Of a stretch of DNA of 64,000 bases, positions 21,881 to 30,918 are shown one piece after another. The number at the start of each line of letters is the position of its first letter. Positions within the stretch are counted from its first letter, which is position 1. This DNA is from a virus, in IMG/VR virus record IMGVR_UViG_3300047509_000221, positions 1-64,000 of that record; one strand, 5' to 3'. A program made the position numbers and the translations under genes. The notes under the pieces were generated by a model. It was not told the origin of the DNA and made no database searches. It saw nothing but the letters and a program-made list of their open reading frames with translations.

Positions 21881-24732
21881 TGGACAACATTGGCGTCAAG
21901 ATCACTGCGGACGCCTCTGGCGTTGCTCCTGGTGTCAACACCACCAAGTCTGAGATCGGTGGCCTCGAGGCCGTGGTCTCTGGCCTGAACGCGACCTTCC
22001 AGGCGCTCGGCGCCAAGATACAGTCTGCGTTCACCGGGGGTGCCGCTGCCGCCAAGGGCATGTCCGAGGCCGTGGCCTCTGTGGGCGTGGCGGCCGAGGC
22101 CAAGATCATGGCCAGCATGGAGGCTGTGGCCGCCCTACGGGCCGCGATGGCTGGCTTCGCAGAGGTCGCGATTGCTGCCTTTGCCGTGCACGAGGTCGTC
22201 AGCTTCATCAACAATATGGGCGAGGCCTCCCAGAAGATCGTCCACCTCTCTGAGCAGTTCGGCATGTCCGTGACGCAGGTGCAGCAGCTGCAGGGCGTGG
22301 CCACTGCGACTGGCATCTCGATCGACTCACTGACCCGTGGCATGGCCTTCATGGACCGCAACATGGCCAATGCTGCGGCCGGGTCCAAGCGCATGCAGCA
22401 GGCATTCAATGCCGTGGGCGTGTCGCTCAACGACGGACGTGACCAGTTCCAGAAGCTGGAGGCGGTGGCCGACAAGTTCAAGAACATGGACGACGGGCCC
22501 AAGAAGGTCGCCCTTGCCATGCAGCTGTTCGGGCGCTCGGGCAAGGAGCTCATCCCTGTCCTCAATCTGGGCTCCGCCGGTATTGAGCTGCTCAACCAGA
22601 AGCTGGATGAGTACGGTGTCAAGAACGCTGATGCCGTGGCCAAGGGCGAAGTCCTGGCCCAGAACCTCAACGAGTCGAAGCTGGGCTTCCTCGGCCTCGG
22701 CAACGTCATGACTGAGGCGCTGGCCCCGGCCTTCACGGAGCTGGTCGCGGGATTCAACGATCTCGTCAAGGCGTTCATTCAGTCGTACCAGCAGGGCGGA
22801 CTCGTCTACGTCATCATGCAGACGATCGCGGCCGTCATCAAGGTCGTGGTCGACGTGGTGGAGCTCCTGGGCACAATCTTCAAGGCCGTCTGGGACGTGA
22901 TTGTCGAGGTCATCACGGACATCGGGCACGACTTCGCCGACATCTTCGGCATGTCCGTGCCCAAGAACGTCAACGTGACCGACCAGGTGCTCAATGTGTT
23001 CAAGGACACCTGCATCATCGTCGGGGACGCTATCAAGATCTTCGTCGAGACGGTCAGTCTTGGCTTCCGGGTGCTGGCGCAAATCATCATAACATTCGGG
23101 AAGATCGCCTACGATGCCCTCACTCTGAACTGGGGCGCAATAGCGGGCGACTGGCAGACCGGAATGAATCGCGTCGTGAACATTGTCCACGAGGCGACCA
23201 AGAAGATCGTCGACGACGCCGGAGAGATGGCCAAGGCCATCCAGGCAGCCGCGCAGGGCAAGGCTCTCGGCGGGACGTCGGGCGGCGTGGACTTCGGCAA
23301 GGGCTCGGGGGACTTTGATTTTACTCCGTCCGCCAACAAGAAGACCAAGAAGCCCAAGCAGCAGAACGACCAGATGCAGCTCTGGCGGGACGACCTCGAC
23401 ACCCAGCTGCTGGACGAGAAGAACTGGGGCGTTGACGAGGCCCAGTTCACCGAGCAGTTCTGGGCGCAGAAGCTGGCAACCCTGAAGGTCAACTCCAAGC
23501 TCTGGCTCCAGGTCCACAAGGAGATGCTCACGGCCAAGAAGGCCCTCTTCAAGGAGGACCAGGCCGAGGAGATTGCCGACATCAAGATGCACGAGCAGAT
23601 CGCGCTCGACGATGTCAAGACCCAGACCTCCATCGCCAAGGAGGGCCTCAACCAGCAGCTCGAGCTGATCAACGAGAAGGAGAAGCTCGGCCAAATCAGC
23701 AGCACCAAGGCTGTTGCCCAGCGCAACGCAGTCAACAAGCAGCTACTGCAGCTCGACATGCAGGAGGCCGACGCCGAGTACAACATCAAGCTCCAGGCCC
23801 TGCAGCAGGAGCTCGCTCTCGAGAAGCTGAAGCCGACCGAGCGCGCAGCCATCAACCGACAGATCGAGGTCCTCGAGCGGCAGCACGAGAACCAGATGCT
23901 GCAGATGCAGGCGCAGTACAACGCTAAGGTCAAGGCCCAGAACGACGCGCTCGTCAATGCCTACGTCGAGAAGTGGAAGAGCGCTATCCAGCCGATCAGC
24001 TCGGCCATGGGCAACATGTTCAACCAGCTGATCACTCGGCAGGCAACCTTCCGGCAGGCCGCAATTCAGGCCATGGACAGCATCGTCTCCAGCTGGATCA
24101 GCAAGGGCGCGGAGTGGCTCGGGAACTACATCGCCACGCAGCTCGGGATGCGAGCAGCCAACACCGCGACCAAGGCCGAGGATCAGGCTACCCAGACGAC
24201 CACGGACGCCACCAAGCTGCTGAGCGCGCAGATGTCCAACGCCGGACAGATCGCCTCGGACGCGGCGGTCGCAGCGGCGGCGGCCTTCGCCTCCACAGCA
24301 GCCATCCCGGTCGTCGGACCCGCGCTCGCGCCAGAGGCTGCTGCGGGCGCATCGGCGGCGGTCATGGCCATGGTGCCGCTCGCCTTCGCCGAGGGTGGCT
24401 TCGACATTCCGTGGGGCAGCAACCCACTCACCCAGCTCCACCAGGAGGAGATGGTCCTGCCGGCGCACATCGCCAATCCACTGCGCGACCTGCTTGCCTC
24501 CCCGTTCATGCTGCGCGGCGGCACGGACCTCGGGGGCGCTGCCGGACGTCAGGCGGGGGCGACTGGACTGCAGACGCAGATTGACAACAGTCGGGGGGAC
24601 GTTCGCCTGTACCACCAGCCTCACTACCCGACGCCGGGACCGGGTGTCGACATGGAGCACCTGCTCAGAACAGAGGGCGACCGCCTGATTCGCTATGTCA
24701 AGAAGGCCCACCGCGACGGAAAGTTCAACTGA
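21880..24732 (+). CDS. Tail tape measure protein (950 aa)
   Basis: Longest gene in the block and directly after the chaperones. It opens MDNIGVKITADASGVAPGVN, typical of tape measures, and continues with Ala-rich helices, FGMSVTQVQQLQGVATATGI and LAMQLFGRSGKELIPVLN. A hydrophobic stretch follows (VIMQTIAAVIKVVVDVVELL), then a long coiled-coil region with Gln/Lys-rich heptads, and a C-terminus with EGGFDIPWG. By the usual rule of about 0.15 nm per residue the tail would be roughly 140 nm. It sets tail length and is ejected ahead of the DNA. Confidence 0.95.
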   Translation: MDNIGVKITADASGVAPGVNTTKSEIGGLEAVVSGLNATFQALGAKIQSAFTGGAAAAKGMSEAVASVGVAAEAKIMASMEAVAALRAAMAGFAEVAIAAFAVHEVVSFINNMGEASQKIVHLSEQFGMSVTQVQQLQGVATATGISIDSLTRGMAFMDRNMANAAAGSKRMQQAFNAVGVSLNDGRDQFQKLEAVADKFKNMDDGPKKVALAMQLFGRSGKELIPVLNLGSAGIELLNQKLDEYGVKNADAVAKGEVLAQNLNESKLGFLGLGNVMTEALAPAFTELVAGFNDLVKAFIQSYQQGGLVYVIMQTIAAVIKVVVDVVELLGTIFKAVWDVIVEVITDIGHDFADIFGMSVPKNVNVTDQVLNVFKDTCIIVGDAIKIFVETVSLGFRVLAQIIITFGKIAYDALTLNWGAIAGDWQTGMNRVVNIVHEATKKIVDDAGEMAKAIQAAAQGKALGGTSGGVDFGKGSGDFDFTPSANKKTKKPKQQNDQMQLWRDDLDTQLLDEKNWGVDEAQFTEQFWAQKLATLKVNSKLWLQVHKEMLTAKKALFKEDQAEEIADIKMHEQIALDDVKTQTSIAKEGLNQQLELINEKEKLGQISSTKAVAQRNAVNKQLLQLDMQEADAEYNIKLQALQQELALEKLKPTERAAINRQIEVLERQHENQMLQMQAQYNAKVKAQNDALVNAYVEKWKSAIQPISSAMGNMFNQLITRQATFRQAAIQAMDSIVSSWISKGAEWLGNYIATQLGMRAANTATKAEDQATQTTTDATKLLSAQMSNAGQIASDAAVAAAAAFASTAAIPVVGPALAPEAAAGASAAVMAMVPLAFAEGGFDIPWGSNPLTQLHQEEMVLPAHIANPLRDLLASPFMLRGGTDLGGAAGRQAGATGLQTQIDNSRGDVRLYHQPHYPTPGPGVDMEHLLRTEGDRLIRYVKKAHRDGKFN

Positions 24733-25805
24733 TGCTGCGCTACCTCAACGGCTTCGACTACTGGCCGAATGGAGGAGCCACAGCCAACGCGATAGCTGAC
24801 GGCTGGTTCGGCAACACCACCACGCTGAGTGGGTCCTCTCCCGGGCGCTTTGGCAAGGGGCTGTGCGGCCAGATCTCGGTTGGCGGAGTCACCTCTGTCA
24901 ACGTCTACCAGGCACTGGGACAGAGGTTCACCACCGAGACCTGCGTCATCGGTCAGGCTCTGTTCATTCCTACTGCCTCCCTGCTGCCGGGTGGCTCCTA
25001 CTTCTTCTATGCCTACGACGCCGAGGGCAATGTCGGGGACCAGATAGCGATTGAGTTCACCGAGGACGGTGTCATTCGCGCCTATCGCGGCGGCACCCTG
25101 ATCGCGACGACGGGCAACAATGTATTTCACCTCAACGAGTGGTTCTGGTTCGAGCTCAAGCTCAAGGTCCACAACACCTCGGGCATTATCGAGGTGCGCA
25201 TCAACACAGTGACCGTCATCTCGTTCACGGGGGACACGCACTCGGGAACTCCGGTCCTCAGCCTGCCCTACGGGTGGGACACCATTCACTATCTTGTCCC
25301 GCCCAGCGGCAGCACCACCATTCTGTACATGGACGACATCTACATTCTCGACAATACTGGGTCGCACAATACTGACTACCTCGGCAACACCAGGGTTAAT
25401 ACACAGCTGACCATCTCTGCCGGCGACTTGACGCAGTTCAGCCTTGTCGGTGCGGCGGCCAACTGGGATGCGGTCAATGACACCGCCCTCAACGACAGTG
25501 AGTACGTGTACTCTGGCACCGTGGGCCAGGAAGACCTCTACACGATGAACCCGAACGTGGCGGCCCAGAACATCTTCGGTGTCCAGGTGCGGGGTGCCTA
25601 CAGGCAGGATGACTCGACCCAGATTGTTGCGCACAATATCCTCAAGACCGGTGGCACCATCTACGAGGGCGGTGACCAGTACCTCTCGGGCAGCTATCGC
25701 TACTATCGCGACATCTGGGAACTCAACCCACACAGTGGTGTGGGCTGGGTGTCGGCAGACCTCAACGCAATTCAGGCAGGTACGAAGGTGCAATCGATAG
25801 GATGA
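24732..25805 (+). CDS. Tail protein with jelly-roll (ConA/LamG-like) fold, 357 aa
   Basis: MLRYLNGFDYWPNGG, ALFIPTASLLPGGSYFFYAY, WFWFELKLKVHNTSG and ILYMDDIYILDNTG follow the strand pattern of concanavalin/laminin G-like lectin domains. The C-terminal third has SEYVYSGTVGQEDLYTMNPN. The protein at 30915-31949 shares the same plan (LTEGFDMYNGTG, YFDDVFLTDTA, SNVGDKDLYTLS), so the two are diverged duplicates. Both probably bind host surface glycans near the tail tip. Confidence 0.75.
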   Translation: MLRYLNGFDYWPNGGATANAIADGWFGNTTTLSGSSPGRFGKGLCGQISVGGVTSVNVYQALGQRFTTETCVIGQALFIPTASLLPGGSYFFYAYDAEGNVGDQIAIEFTEDGVIRAYRGGTLIATTGNNVFHLNEWFWFELKLKVHNTSGIIEVRINTVTVISFTGDTHSGTPVLSLPYGWDTIHYLVPPSGSTTILYMDDIYILDNTGSHNTDYLGNTRVNTQLTISAGDLTQFSLVGAAANWDAVNDTALNDSEYVYSGTVGQEDLYTMNPNVAAQNIFGVQVRGAYRQDDSTQIVAHNILKTGGTIYEGGDQYLSGSYRYYRDIWELNPHSGVGWVSADLNAIQAGTKVQSIG

Positions 25806-25806
25806 C

Positions 25807-26892
25807 ATGGCCAATATCCACTCCCAGTTTCTCGCCGACGAGTCCCTCATCGACGGCCAGCCGCTGCTGCGATCGATGCTCGTTGCGAGCGAGGTGTCGT
25901 ACGGTGGCAACCCTGATCTTCGGTCGATGCTCGTCGTCATTGAGTCGGCCTATGACGGCAATCCTCGGCTGCGCTCGGAGTTTCTGGACGTCGAGACAGC
26001 CTACGGCGCGAGCCCAAATCTCCGCTCCCGGCTCATCATCATCGAGGCACTCCAAGAGATACTGGAGCCATTCATGAGCAACGTGTTCTTTCCGGCAATG
26101 CAGGGCCTGGCCTTCGACGTCAGCAAGAAGCCGGTCTTCAGCACCAAGATCGCCGAGCACACCAGCGGAGGCGAGACGGCGACGTCCTACTTCCAGTATC
26201 CGAAGTGGGAGTTCAAGCTCACCTACGACTATCTCCCTGATCTGCCGAAGTCAGTTGGTGACACGGACCTGCACAATCTCATGGGCTTCTTCCTGGCGCG
26301 ACAGGGCCGCTGGGACACGTTCCTGTTCCAGGACCCCGATGGCTACTCGGTGACGGACGGCTTCCAGGCAACCATGGACGGGGTCACGGCGCAGATAAAG
26401 CTGGTGCGTGGCATCGGGGGCTACTACGAGACCATCGGGCAGCTCGACCAGAGCATCGTCACTCTGGCCGTGTACCTCGCCGTGGACGAGACCTTCAACG
26501 TGCCGGCGACTGGTCCGTACACGCACACGGTGACCCACGCGGCGGCCTACCACCTGACCGACAGCGTCACCATCGGCGGCGTCGCGGCGACGGTCGGCAC
26601 CGGACCCGGACAGTACACCGTTGCGGCGGGCGTGTACACCTTCAACTCGGCCGACCACGGCAAGGCCGTGGATGTCCGCTATCGCTACCTGCTGACCCTG
26701 ACGACCGACTACACGATCACGATGCCGAACGTCATCATCTTCACCTCCGCCCCGGCCTCGGGAGTCGGGGTCTATGCGACATTCAACTACTGCTACGTCT
26801 GCCGCTTCCTGGAGGACTTTTCGGAGTACACCAAGTTCATGGACAAGTTGTGGAACCTCAGTGAGCTGGGCTTCCGGAGTATCCCACAGTGA
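25807..26892 (+). CDS. Distal tail protein (DUF2460) with N-terminal tandem repeats and an added beta domain
   Basis: Residues about 15-85 hold four imperfect repeats of about 20 residues (GNPDLRSMLVVIESAYD, GNPRLRSEFLDVETAYG, ASPNLRSRLIII). DUF2460 follows, as in GTA gp12: NVFFPAMQGLAFDVSKKPVF, YPKWEFKLTYDYL, LMGFFLARQGRWDTFLFQDP. It is interrupted by a beta domain (GQYTVAAGVYTFNSADHGKA, VDVRYRY) and ends FMDKLWNLSELGFRSI. DUF2460 proteins form the ring that joins tube to baseplate in GTAs. Confidence 0.85.
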   Translation: MANIHSQFLADESLIDGQPLLRSMLVASEVSYGGNPDLRSMLVVIESAYDGNPRLRSEFLDVETAYGASPNLRSRLIIIEALQEILEPFMSNVFFPAMQGLAFDVSKKPVFSTKIAEHTSGGETATSYFQYPKWEFKLTYDYLPDLPKSVGDTDLHNLMGFFLARQGRWDTFLFQDPDGYSVTDGFQATMDGVTAQIKLVRGIGGYYETIGQLDQSIVTLAVYLAVDETFNVPATGPYTHTVTHAAAYHLTDSVTIGGVAATVGTGPGQYTVAAGVYTFNSADHGKAVDVRYRYLLTLTTDYTITMPNVIIFTSAPASGVGVYATFNYCYVCRFLEDFSEYTKFMDKLWNLSELGFRSIPQ

Positions 26893-27791
26893 GAGTCGTC
26901 CAGCCAGAGACCGGCTACGTTGCCGGCGATGTCACAGCGCTGCTCGCGACCCGGCAGTTCATCTTCGCCGAGTGCTACACACTCGTTGCGCCCAACGGAG
27001 ACACGCTCTACCTCAGCTCGGCCAAGGAGGACGTCATCGTCACGCCCATTGGCGGCGGGGTAAAGGTCGCCTTCACGTCGAAGGGCGGCAAGATCGACGG
27101 CATTCGCATGAAGCAGGGCGTCGGGGTCGACGTGGACGAGCAGACCGCCCAGCTCGACTTCGAGCCCTCGCTGATGTTCCAGGGGCTGCCCATCAGCAAG
27201 GCACTCCTGTGGGGTCGCTTCGACAGTGGCAAGCTGTTCCGCGACAGGTACTTCGCCGCAGCCTGGGGCGGTGGCAATGCGCCCACTCTCTGGATGGGTG
27301 GCACACGCCTGTTCTCCGGCCGCATTGGCGAGCTCTCCGAGATCGGGCGCTCCTACTGCAAGTCCAAGGTGCGCTCCAACCTCATGTATCTGGACCGGGA
27401 CATGCCGATGATTCTGGCGCAGCCCGGATGCAAGAACGCGATATTCGACGTCGGGTGTGGTCTGGACCGCAGTCTGTTCGCCACGACCGGTCTGATCGGC
27501 GCAGGCTCCACCACTGAGGTCATCAACTTCAGCGGCGCGATCGCCGAGCATCTGCTCGGGACCGTGTACATCGTCTCGGGCGCGGGCGTGACCCTGGTCC
27601 GGACAATCCGCGCCGTCGTGCCCGGCGTCTCCATCAGCCTCAGCCATCCGCTGGAGGATGCCCCACTGATCGGCGGCACCCTGACGGCCTACGAGGGATG
27701 CGACCGCAGCCTGACCCGGTGCAATGTGCTCGGCAACGCGGCAAACTTCCGTGGCTATCCCTTTGTCCCGACAGAGGAGACGGCATTCTGA
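26889..27791 (+). CDS. Tail tip protein, DUF2163 / BR0599 family (300 aa)
   Basis: N-terminal FAECYTLVAPNGDTLYLSS and the C-terminal signature CNVLGNAANFRGYPFVP with preceding GCDRSLTRC are typical of DUF2163 with the BR0599 C-terminal domain (GTA gp13). LMYLDRDMPMILAQPGCKNA supplies another conserved cysteine segment. Order after DUF2460 and before the NlpC/P60 peptidase is as in GTAs. GTG start overlaps the preceding stop (GTGA). Confidence 0.92.
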   Translation: MRVVQPETGYVAGDVTALLATRQFIFAECYTLVAPNGDTLYLSSAKEDVIVTPIGGGVKVAFTSKGGKIDGIRMKQGVGVDVDEQTAQLDFEPSLMFQGLPISKALLWGRFDSGKLFRDRYFAAAWGGGNAPTLWMGGTRLFSGRIGELSEIGRSYCKSKVRSNLMYLDRDMPMILAQPGCKNAIFDVGCGLDRSLFATTGLIGAGSTTEVINFSGAIAEHLLGTVYIVSGAGVTLVRTIRAVVPGVSISLSHPLEDAPLIGGTLTAYEGCDRSLTRCNVLGNAANFRGYPFVPTEETAF

Positions 27792-28267
27792 CGACGAGGC
27801 AGCAGGTCATCGACGCCGCTCGCTCGTGGGAGCGGACGCCCTACCACCACCGCGCCCGCGTCAAGGGGCTCGAGGGATCGGTGGACTGCGGACAATTCAT
27901 CATCAAGGCATTCGCCGAGGCCGGGGCCATCGAGGACTTCGACCCCGGCTACTACAGCATGGACTGGCACCAGCACCAGACTGAGGAGCGCTACCTCGCC
28001 ATCGTCGAGCGCTTCCTGACCCGCTGGGACAACGGAGAGATGCCCCTGCGCCAGCGCCTTCGCGCAGACCCCAGCTGGTGTCCGCCCCCCGCCTCAGTCA
28101 TCATGCTGCGCATCGGGAACACCTTCAGCCACGGGATGATCGTGACTGAGTGGCCCCGAATCATCCACGCCAACGTGCTCGATGGCTGTGTCGCGGAGAC
28201 GGAGGCGCGACAGCTGGTCGTGACCGAGAACCCAATCCGGGTCTATGACTGGGAGGGCTTCGAGTGA
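27788..28267 (+). CDS. NlpC/P60 cell-wall peptidase of the tail tip, probable CTG start
   Basis: The catalytic cysteine lies in SVDCGQFIIKAFAEAG and the histidine in NTFSHGMIVTEW, with a third polar residue near IIHANVLDG, as in GTA gp14 and phage P60 peptidases. The frame has no ATG, GTG or TTG near its beginning. A CTG overlapping the previous TGA as CTGA sits eight bases after AGGAG, copying the NTGA coupling used elsewhere, so it is the best start. The enzyme would cut peptidoglycan during entry. Confidence 0.85.
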   Translation: MTTRQQVIDAARSWERTPYHHRARVKGLEGSVDCGQFIIKAFAEAGAIEDFDPGYYSMDWHQHQTEERYLAIVERFLTRWDNGEMPLRQRLRADPSWCPPPASVIMLRIGNTFSHGMIVTEWPRIIHANVLDGCVAETEARQLVVTENPIRVYDWEGFE

Positions 28268-30918
28268 GTCTTCTCTTCGGCAGCGGAAAGCGGACCAAGC
28301 CGCAGTACACCTCTCTGCAGGTGCAGACGAGCTCGAGTAACATGCCAATCACGCTGGCCTGGGGCCTGTGCCGCCTGTCGCCGAACTTGATCTGGTACGG
28401 GGACTTCGCCTCGCAACAGCAGAGTGCGCAGGGCGGCAAGGGCGGGGGAGGCGGCAAGGGGAGTGGTCAGTACGACTACACCGCCGCTGTTATCATGGCC
28501 CTGTGCCAGGGCGTGGCTCCGGCCATCCAGCGCATCTGGGTGGACAGCGACAAGACGTCGACGCTCACCAAGCTCAACCTGACCCTCTTCACCGGGACAC
28601 ACGGACAGGCTCCGTGGGACTACCTGGTCACCAATCACCCGACCGAGGCGCTGGCCTATCCGGACCTCGCCTATCTGGCGTCAACCAAGTACGATCTGGG
28701 CTCGAGCGCGGCCCTGCCGCAGCACAGCTTCGAGACTGAGTGCCGCCTGTACAATACCGCGCCGGGCGGACTCGGGGACGCCGACGTGGCGCTCGTTATC
28801 CAGGACTACATGACCGTTCCCATCTGGGGAGCGGGCTTCCCCTCGGCCGAATTGGACACCGTGTCTCTGCTGTCCTCGGGAAGTGCCGGCACGACCGGCG
28901 ATGCGGCGACCGAGACATACTGCACGGCGATGGGCTTCGGGATGAGTCCGAACCTGTCCAGCCAGGAGAACGGCCTCAGCATCCTGAAGCGCTGGTGCGA
29001 CATCTTCAACATTGCGCCAGTGTGGAATGGCGAGATGATGAAGTTCATTCCGTACTCCCTGGAGGGGGTCAGCGGGAATGGTGTCATCTTCGTCCCGAAC
29101 ACGACCTCCGCCTTCTCCCTGACCGATGCGGACTACGTCGGCAATCCCCAGAGCCCCGACGACCCGGTGCTGGTCAAGCGACAGGACTGGACACAGGTCA
29201 AGAACCGCCTGCAGATGGAGATCTCCGACAGGCAGGACAAGGAGTACAACGCGGTCCCGATCGAGTATGTCGAGCAGGGGCTCGTCGATCTCTACGGCGA
29301 CCTCCAGGACAGTGTGTTCACGGCCCACGAGGTCTGCGAGAAGTCGGTCGCGACCAAGTGCGTCCAGATCATGGTGCAGCGCAATGCCTATCGCGGCGCC
29401 AACACGTACACCTTCAAGCTCGGCCCGGCGCACTGCCTACTTGAGCCGATGGACCTCCTCGATGTCATGGACCCGCAGCTGGGTCTCGTGCAGGTGCAGA
29501 TCGACAACTTGGACGAGGACTCAGACTTCAACGTCACGTACACCTGCAGCCAGATCTCGGTCGCAGCCTCCAACGCAGGTGGCTTCAGCAATCCGGACCA
29601 GACGCCGGGCGGAAACGACACCGGTGTTGATCCCGGCAGCGTCAACACCCCGATCATCTTCGAGCCGCCGTCGTCACTGGCGGGGCCGACCGCGCAGGTC
29701 TGGGCCGCCATCTCCGGTGCGAGCCCGAACTGGGGTGGCTGCAACGTCTTGATCTCGACAGACGGCACGTCCTATGTCGAGATCGGGACACAGAACTCCA
29801 AGGCTCGCATGGGCCTCACGACCACAGCACTGGCGGCCTACGGGGGCACCAACCCCGACACGACGCACAGCGTCGGCGTGGACCTGACCCAGAGCTCGGG
29901 AACACTGGTCGGCGTAACGGCGGCCGACGCCGCGACCTACGCCTCACTCTCCTACCTCGGCGGAGAATTCATCTCGTACGAGGACGCCCTCTTCACGAGC
30001 ACGTACCACTACACGCTCCAGACGCAGCTGTACAGAGGTCTCTACGGCTCCTCCCCCGCATCACACCTCTCCGGGGTGCCGTTTGCCAGACTGGACGACA
30101 ACATCTTCAAGTACAATCTGCCGTCACAGTACATCGGCAAGACGCTCTACTTCAAGTTCCAGTCGTTCAACATATTCGGGCAGGCCTTCCAGGACCTGTC
30201 GACGTGCACAGCCTACACCCTCACCGTGGCCGGCACCGGCTTTGGGACGGGCTCTGGTGGTCTTCCAGCGACTCCCACGGGCCTTGCAGGGTCGGCGGGC
30301 GCGGGCTTTGCCAAGCTGACGTGGAACGCCAACTCCGCCAACGACAACGTCAAGAATTACGAGGTCTGGCGCGCGGCCGGACCGTCGGGCTCGTTCGGCT
30401 CCGCCACGCGCATTGGCACTCCGGCCGGGACGACCTTCACGGACACTTCGGGGGCGTATGGTGTAGTCTACACCTACTTCGTCGTTGCCGTCAACGCAGT
30501 TGGCTCGAGCGGGGCCACCTCGGGGGTCGACCTGACCGCCACACAGCCGAGCACGACGCAGCCTTTCGGCTTCGCCTTTGGGCCGAAGGTGCCGACCGCC
30601 AGTAAGATCGTCGGGGCCTTCGACTCTCCGATCGCCTGGACGATGCCGGCGAGCCTCACGAATTCCGAGGGTCGCATCATCGACAGTGACTCGGTTACGG
30701 CAGTGGCTCCCACGTCGCAGACTGACTTCGACATTCAGTCCCCGGTCGGGACCTCAATCGCCACAATGCGCTTTGCCGCCAGCTCCCTGACGGCGACCTT
30801 CATCAACACGGTCGGTGACAGCGTCGCCATTGGCTCGACTGTGTACATCGTGGCCCCGTCAAACCTGAATGGTCTGGCCGGGGCAATCATTGGCTCCATC
30901 CTGGGGACACGGCCGTGA
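28264..30918 (+). CDS. Tail tip / host-specificity protein with fibronectin III domain (884 aa)
   Basis: This matches the GTA gp15 / phage tip protein type: MSLLFGSGKRTKPQYTSLQV, ITLAWGLCRLSPNLIW, then a long beta-rich body with EMMKFIPYS, VKRQDWTQVKNRLQMEISDR and HCLLEPMDLLDVMDPQLGLV. A fibronectin type III domain lies at about 665-755 (PTGLAGSAGAGFAKLTWNAN, NYEVWRAAG, YTYFVVAVNAVG). The C-terminus is beta-structured. It probably forms the trimeric tip that anchors fibres and contacts the receptor. Confidence 0.88.
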   Translation: MSLLFGSGKRTKPQYTSLQVQTSSSNMPITLAWGLCRLSPNLIWYGDFASQQQSAQGGKGGGGGKGSGQYDYTAAVIMALCQGVAPAIQRIWVDSDKTSTLTKLNLTLFTGTHGQAPWDYLVTNHPTEALAYPDLAYLASTKYDLGSSAALPQHSFETECRLYNTAPGGLGDADVALVIQDYMTVPIWGAGFPSAELDTVSLLSSGSAGTTGDAATETYCTAMGFGMSPNLSSQENGLSILKRWCDIFNIAPVWNGEMMKFIPYSLEGVSGNGVIFVPNTTSAFSLTDADYVGNPQSPDDPVLVKRQDWTQVKNRLQMEISDRQDKEYNAVPIEYVEQGLVDLYGDLQDSVFTAHEVCEKSVATKCVQIMVQRNAYRGANTYTFKLGPAHCLLEPMDLLDVMDPQLGLVQVQIDNLDEDSDFNVTYTCSQISVAASNAGGFSNPDQTPGGNDTGVDPGSVNTPIIFEPPSSLAGPTAQVWAAISGASPNWGGCNVLISTDGTSYVEIGTQNSKARMGLTTTALAAYGGTNPDTTHSVGVDLTQSSGTLVGVTAADAATYASLSYLGGEFISYEDALFTSTYHYTLQTQLYRGLYGSSPASHLSGVPFARLDDNIFKYNLPSQYIGKTLYFKFQSFNIFGQAFQDLSTCTAYTLTVAGTGFGTGSGGLPATPTGLAGSAGAGFAKLTWNANSANDNVKNYEVWRAAGPSGSFGSATRIGTPAGTTFTDTSGAYGVVYTYFVVAVNAVGSSGATSGVDLTATQPSTTQPFGFAFGPKVPTASKIVGAFDSPIAWTMPASLTNSEGRIIDSDSVTAVAPTSQTDFDIQSPVGTSIATMRFAASSLTATFINTVGDSVAIGSTVYIVAPSNLNGLAGAIIGSILGTRP

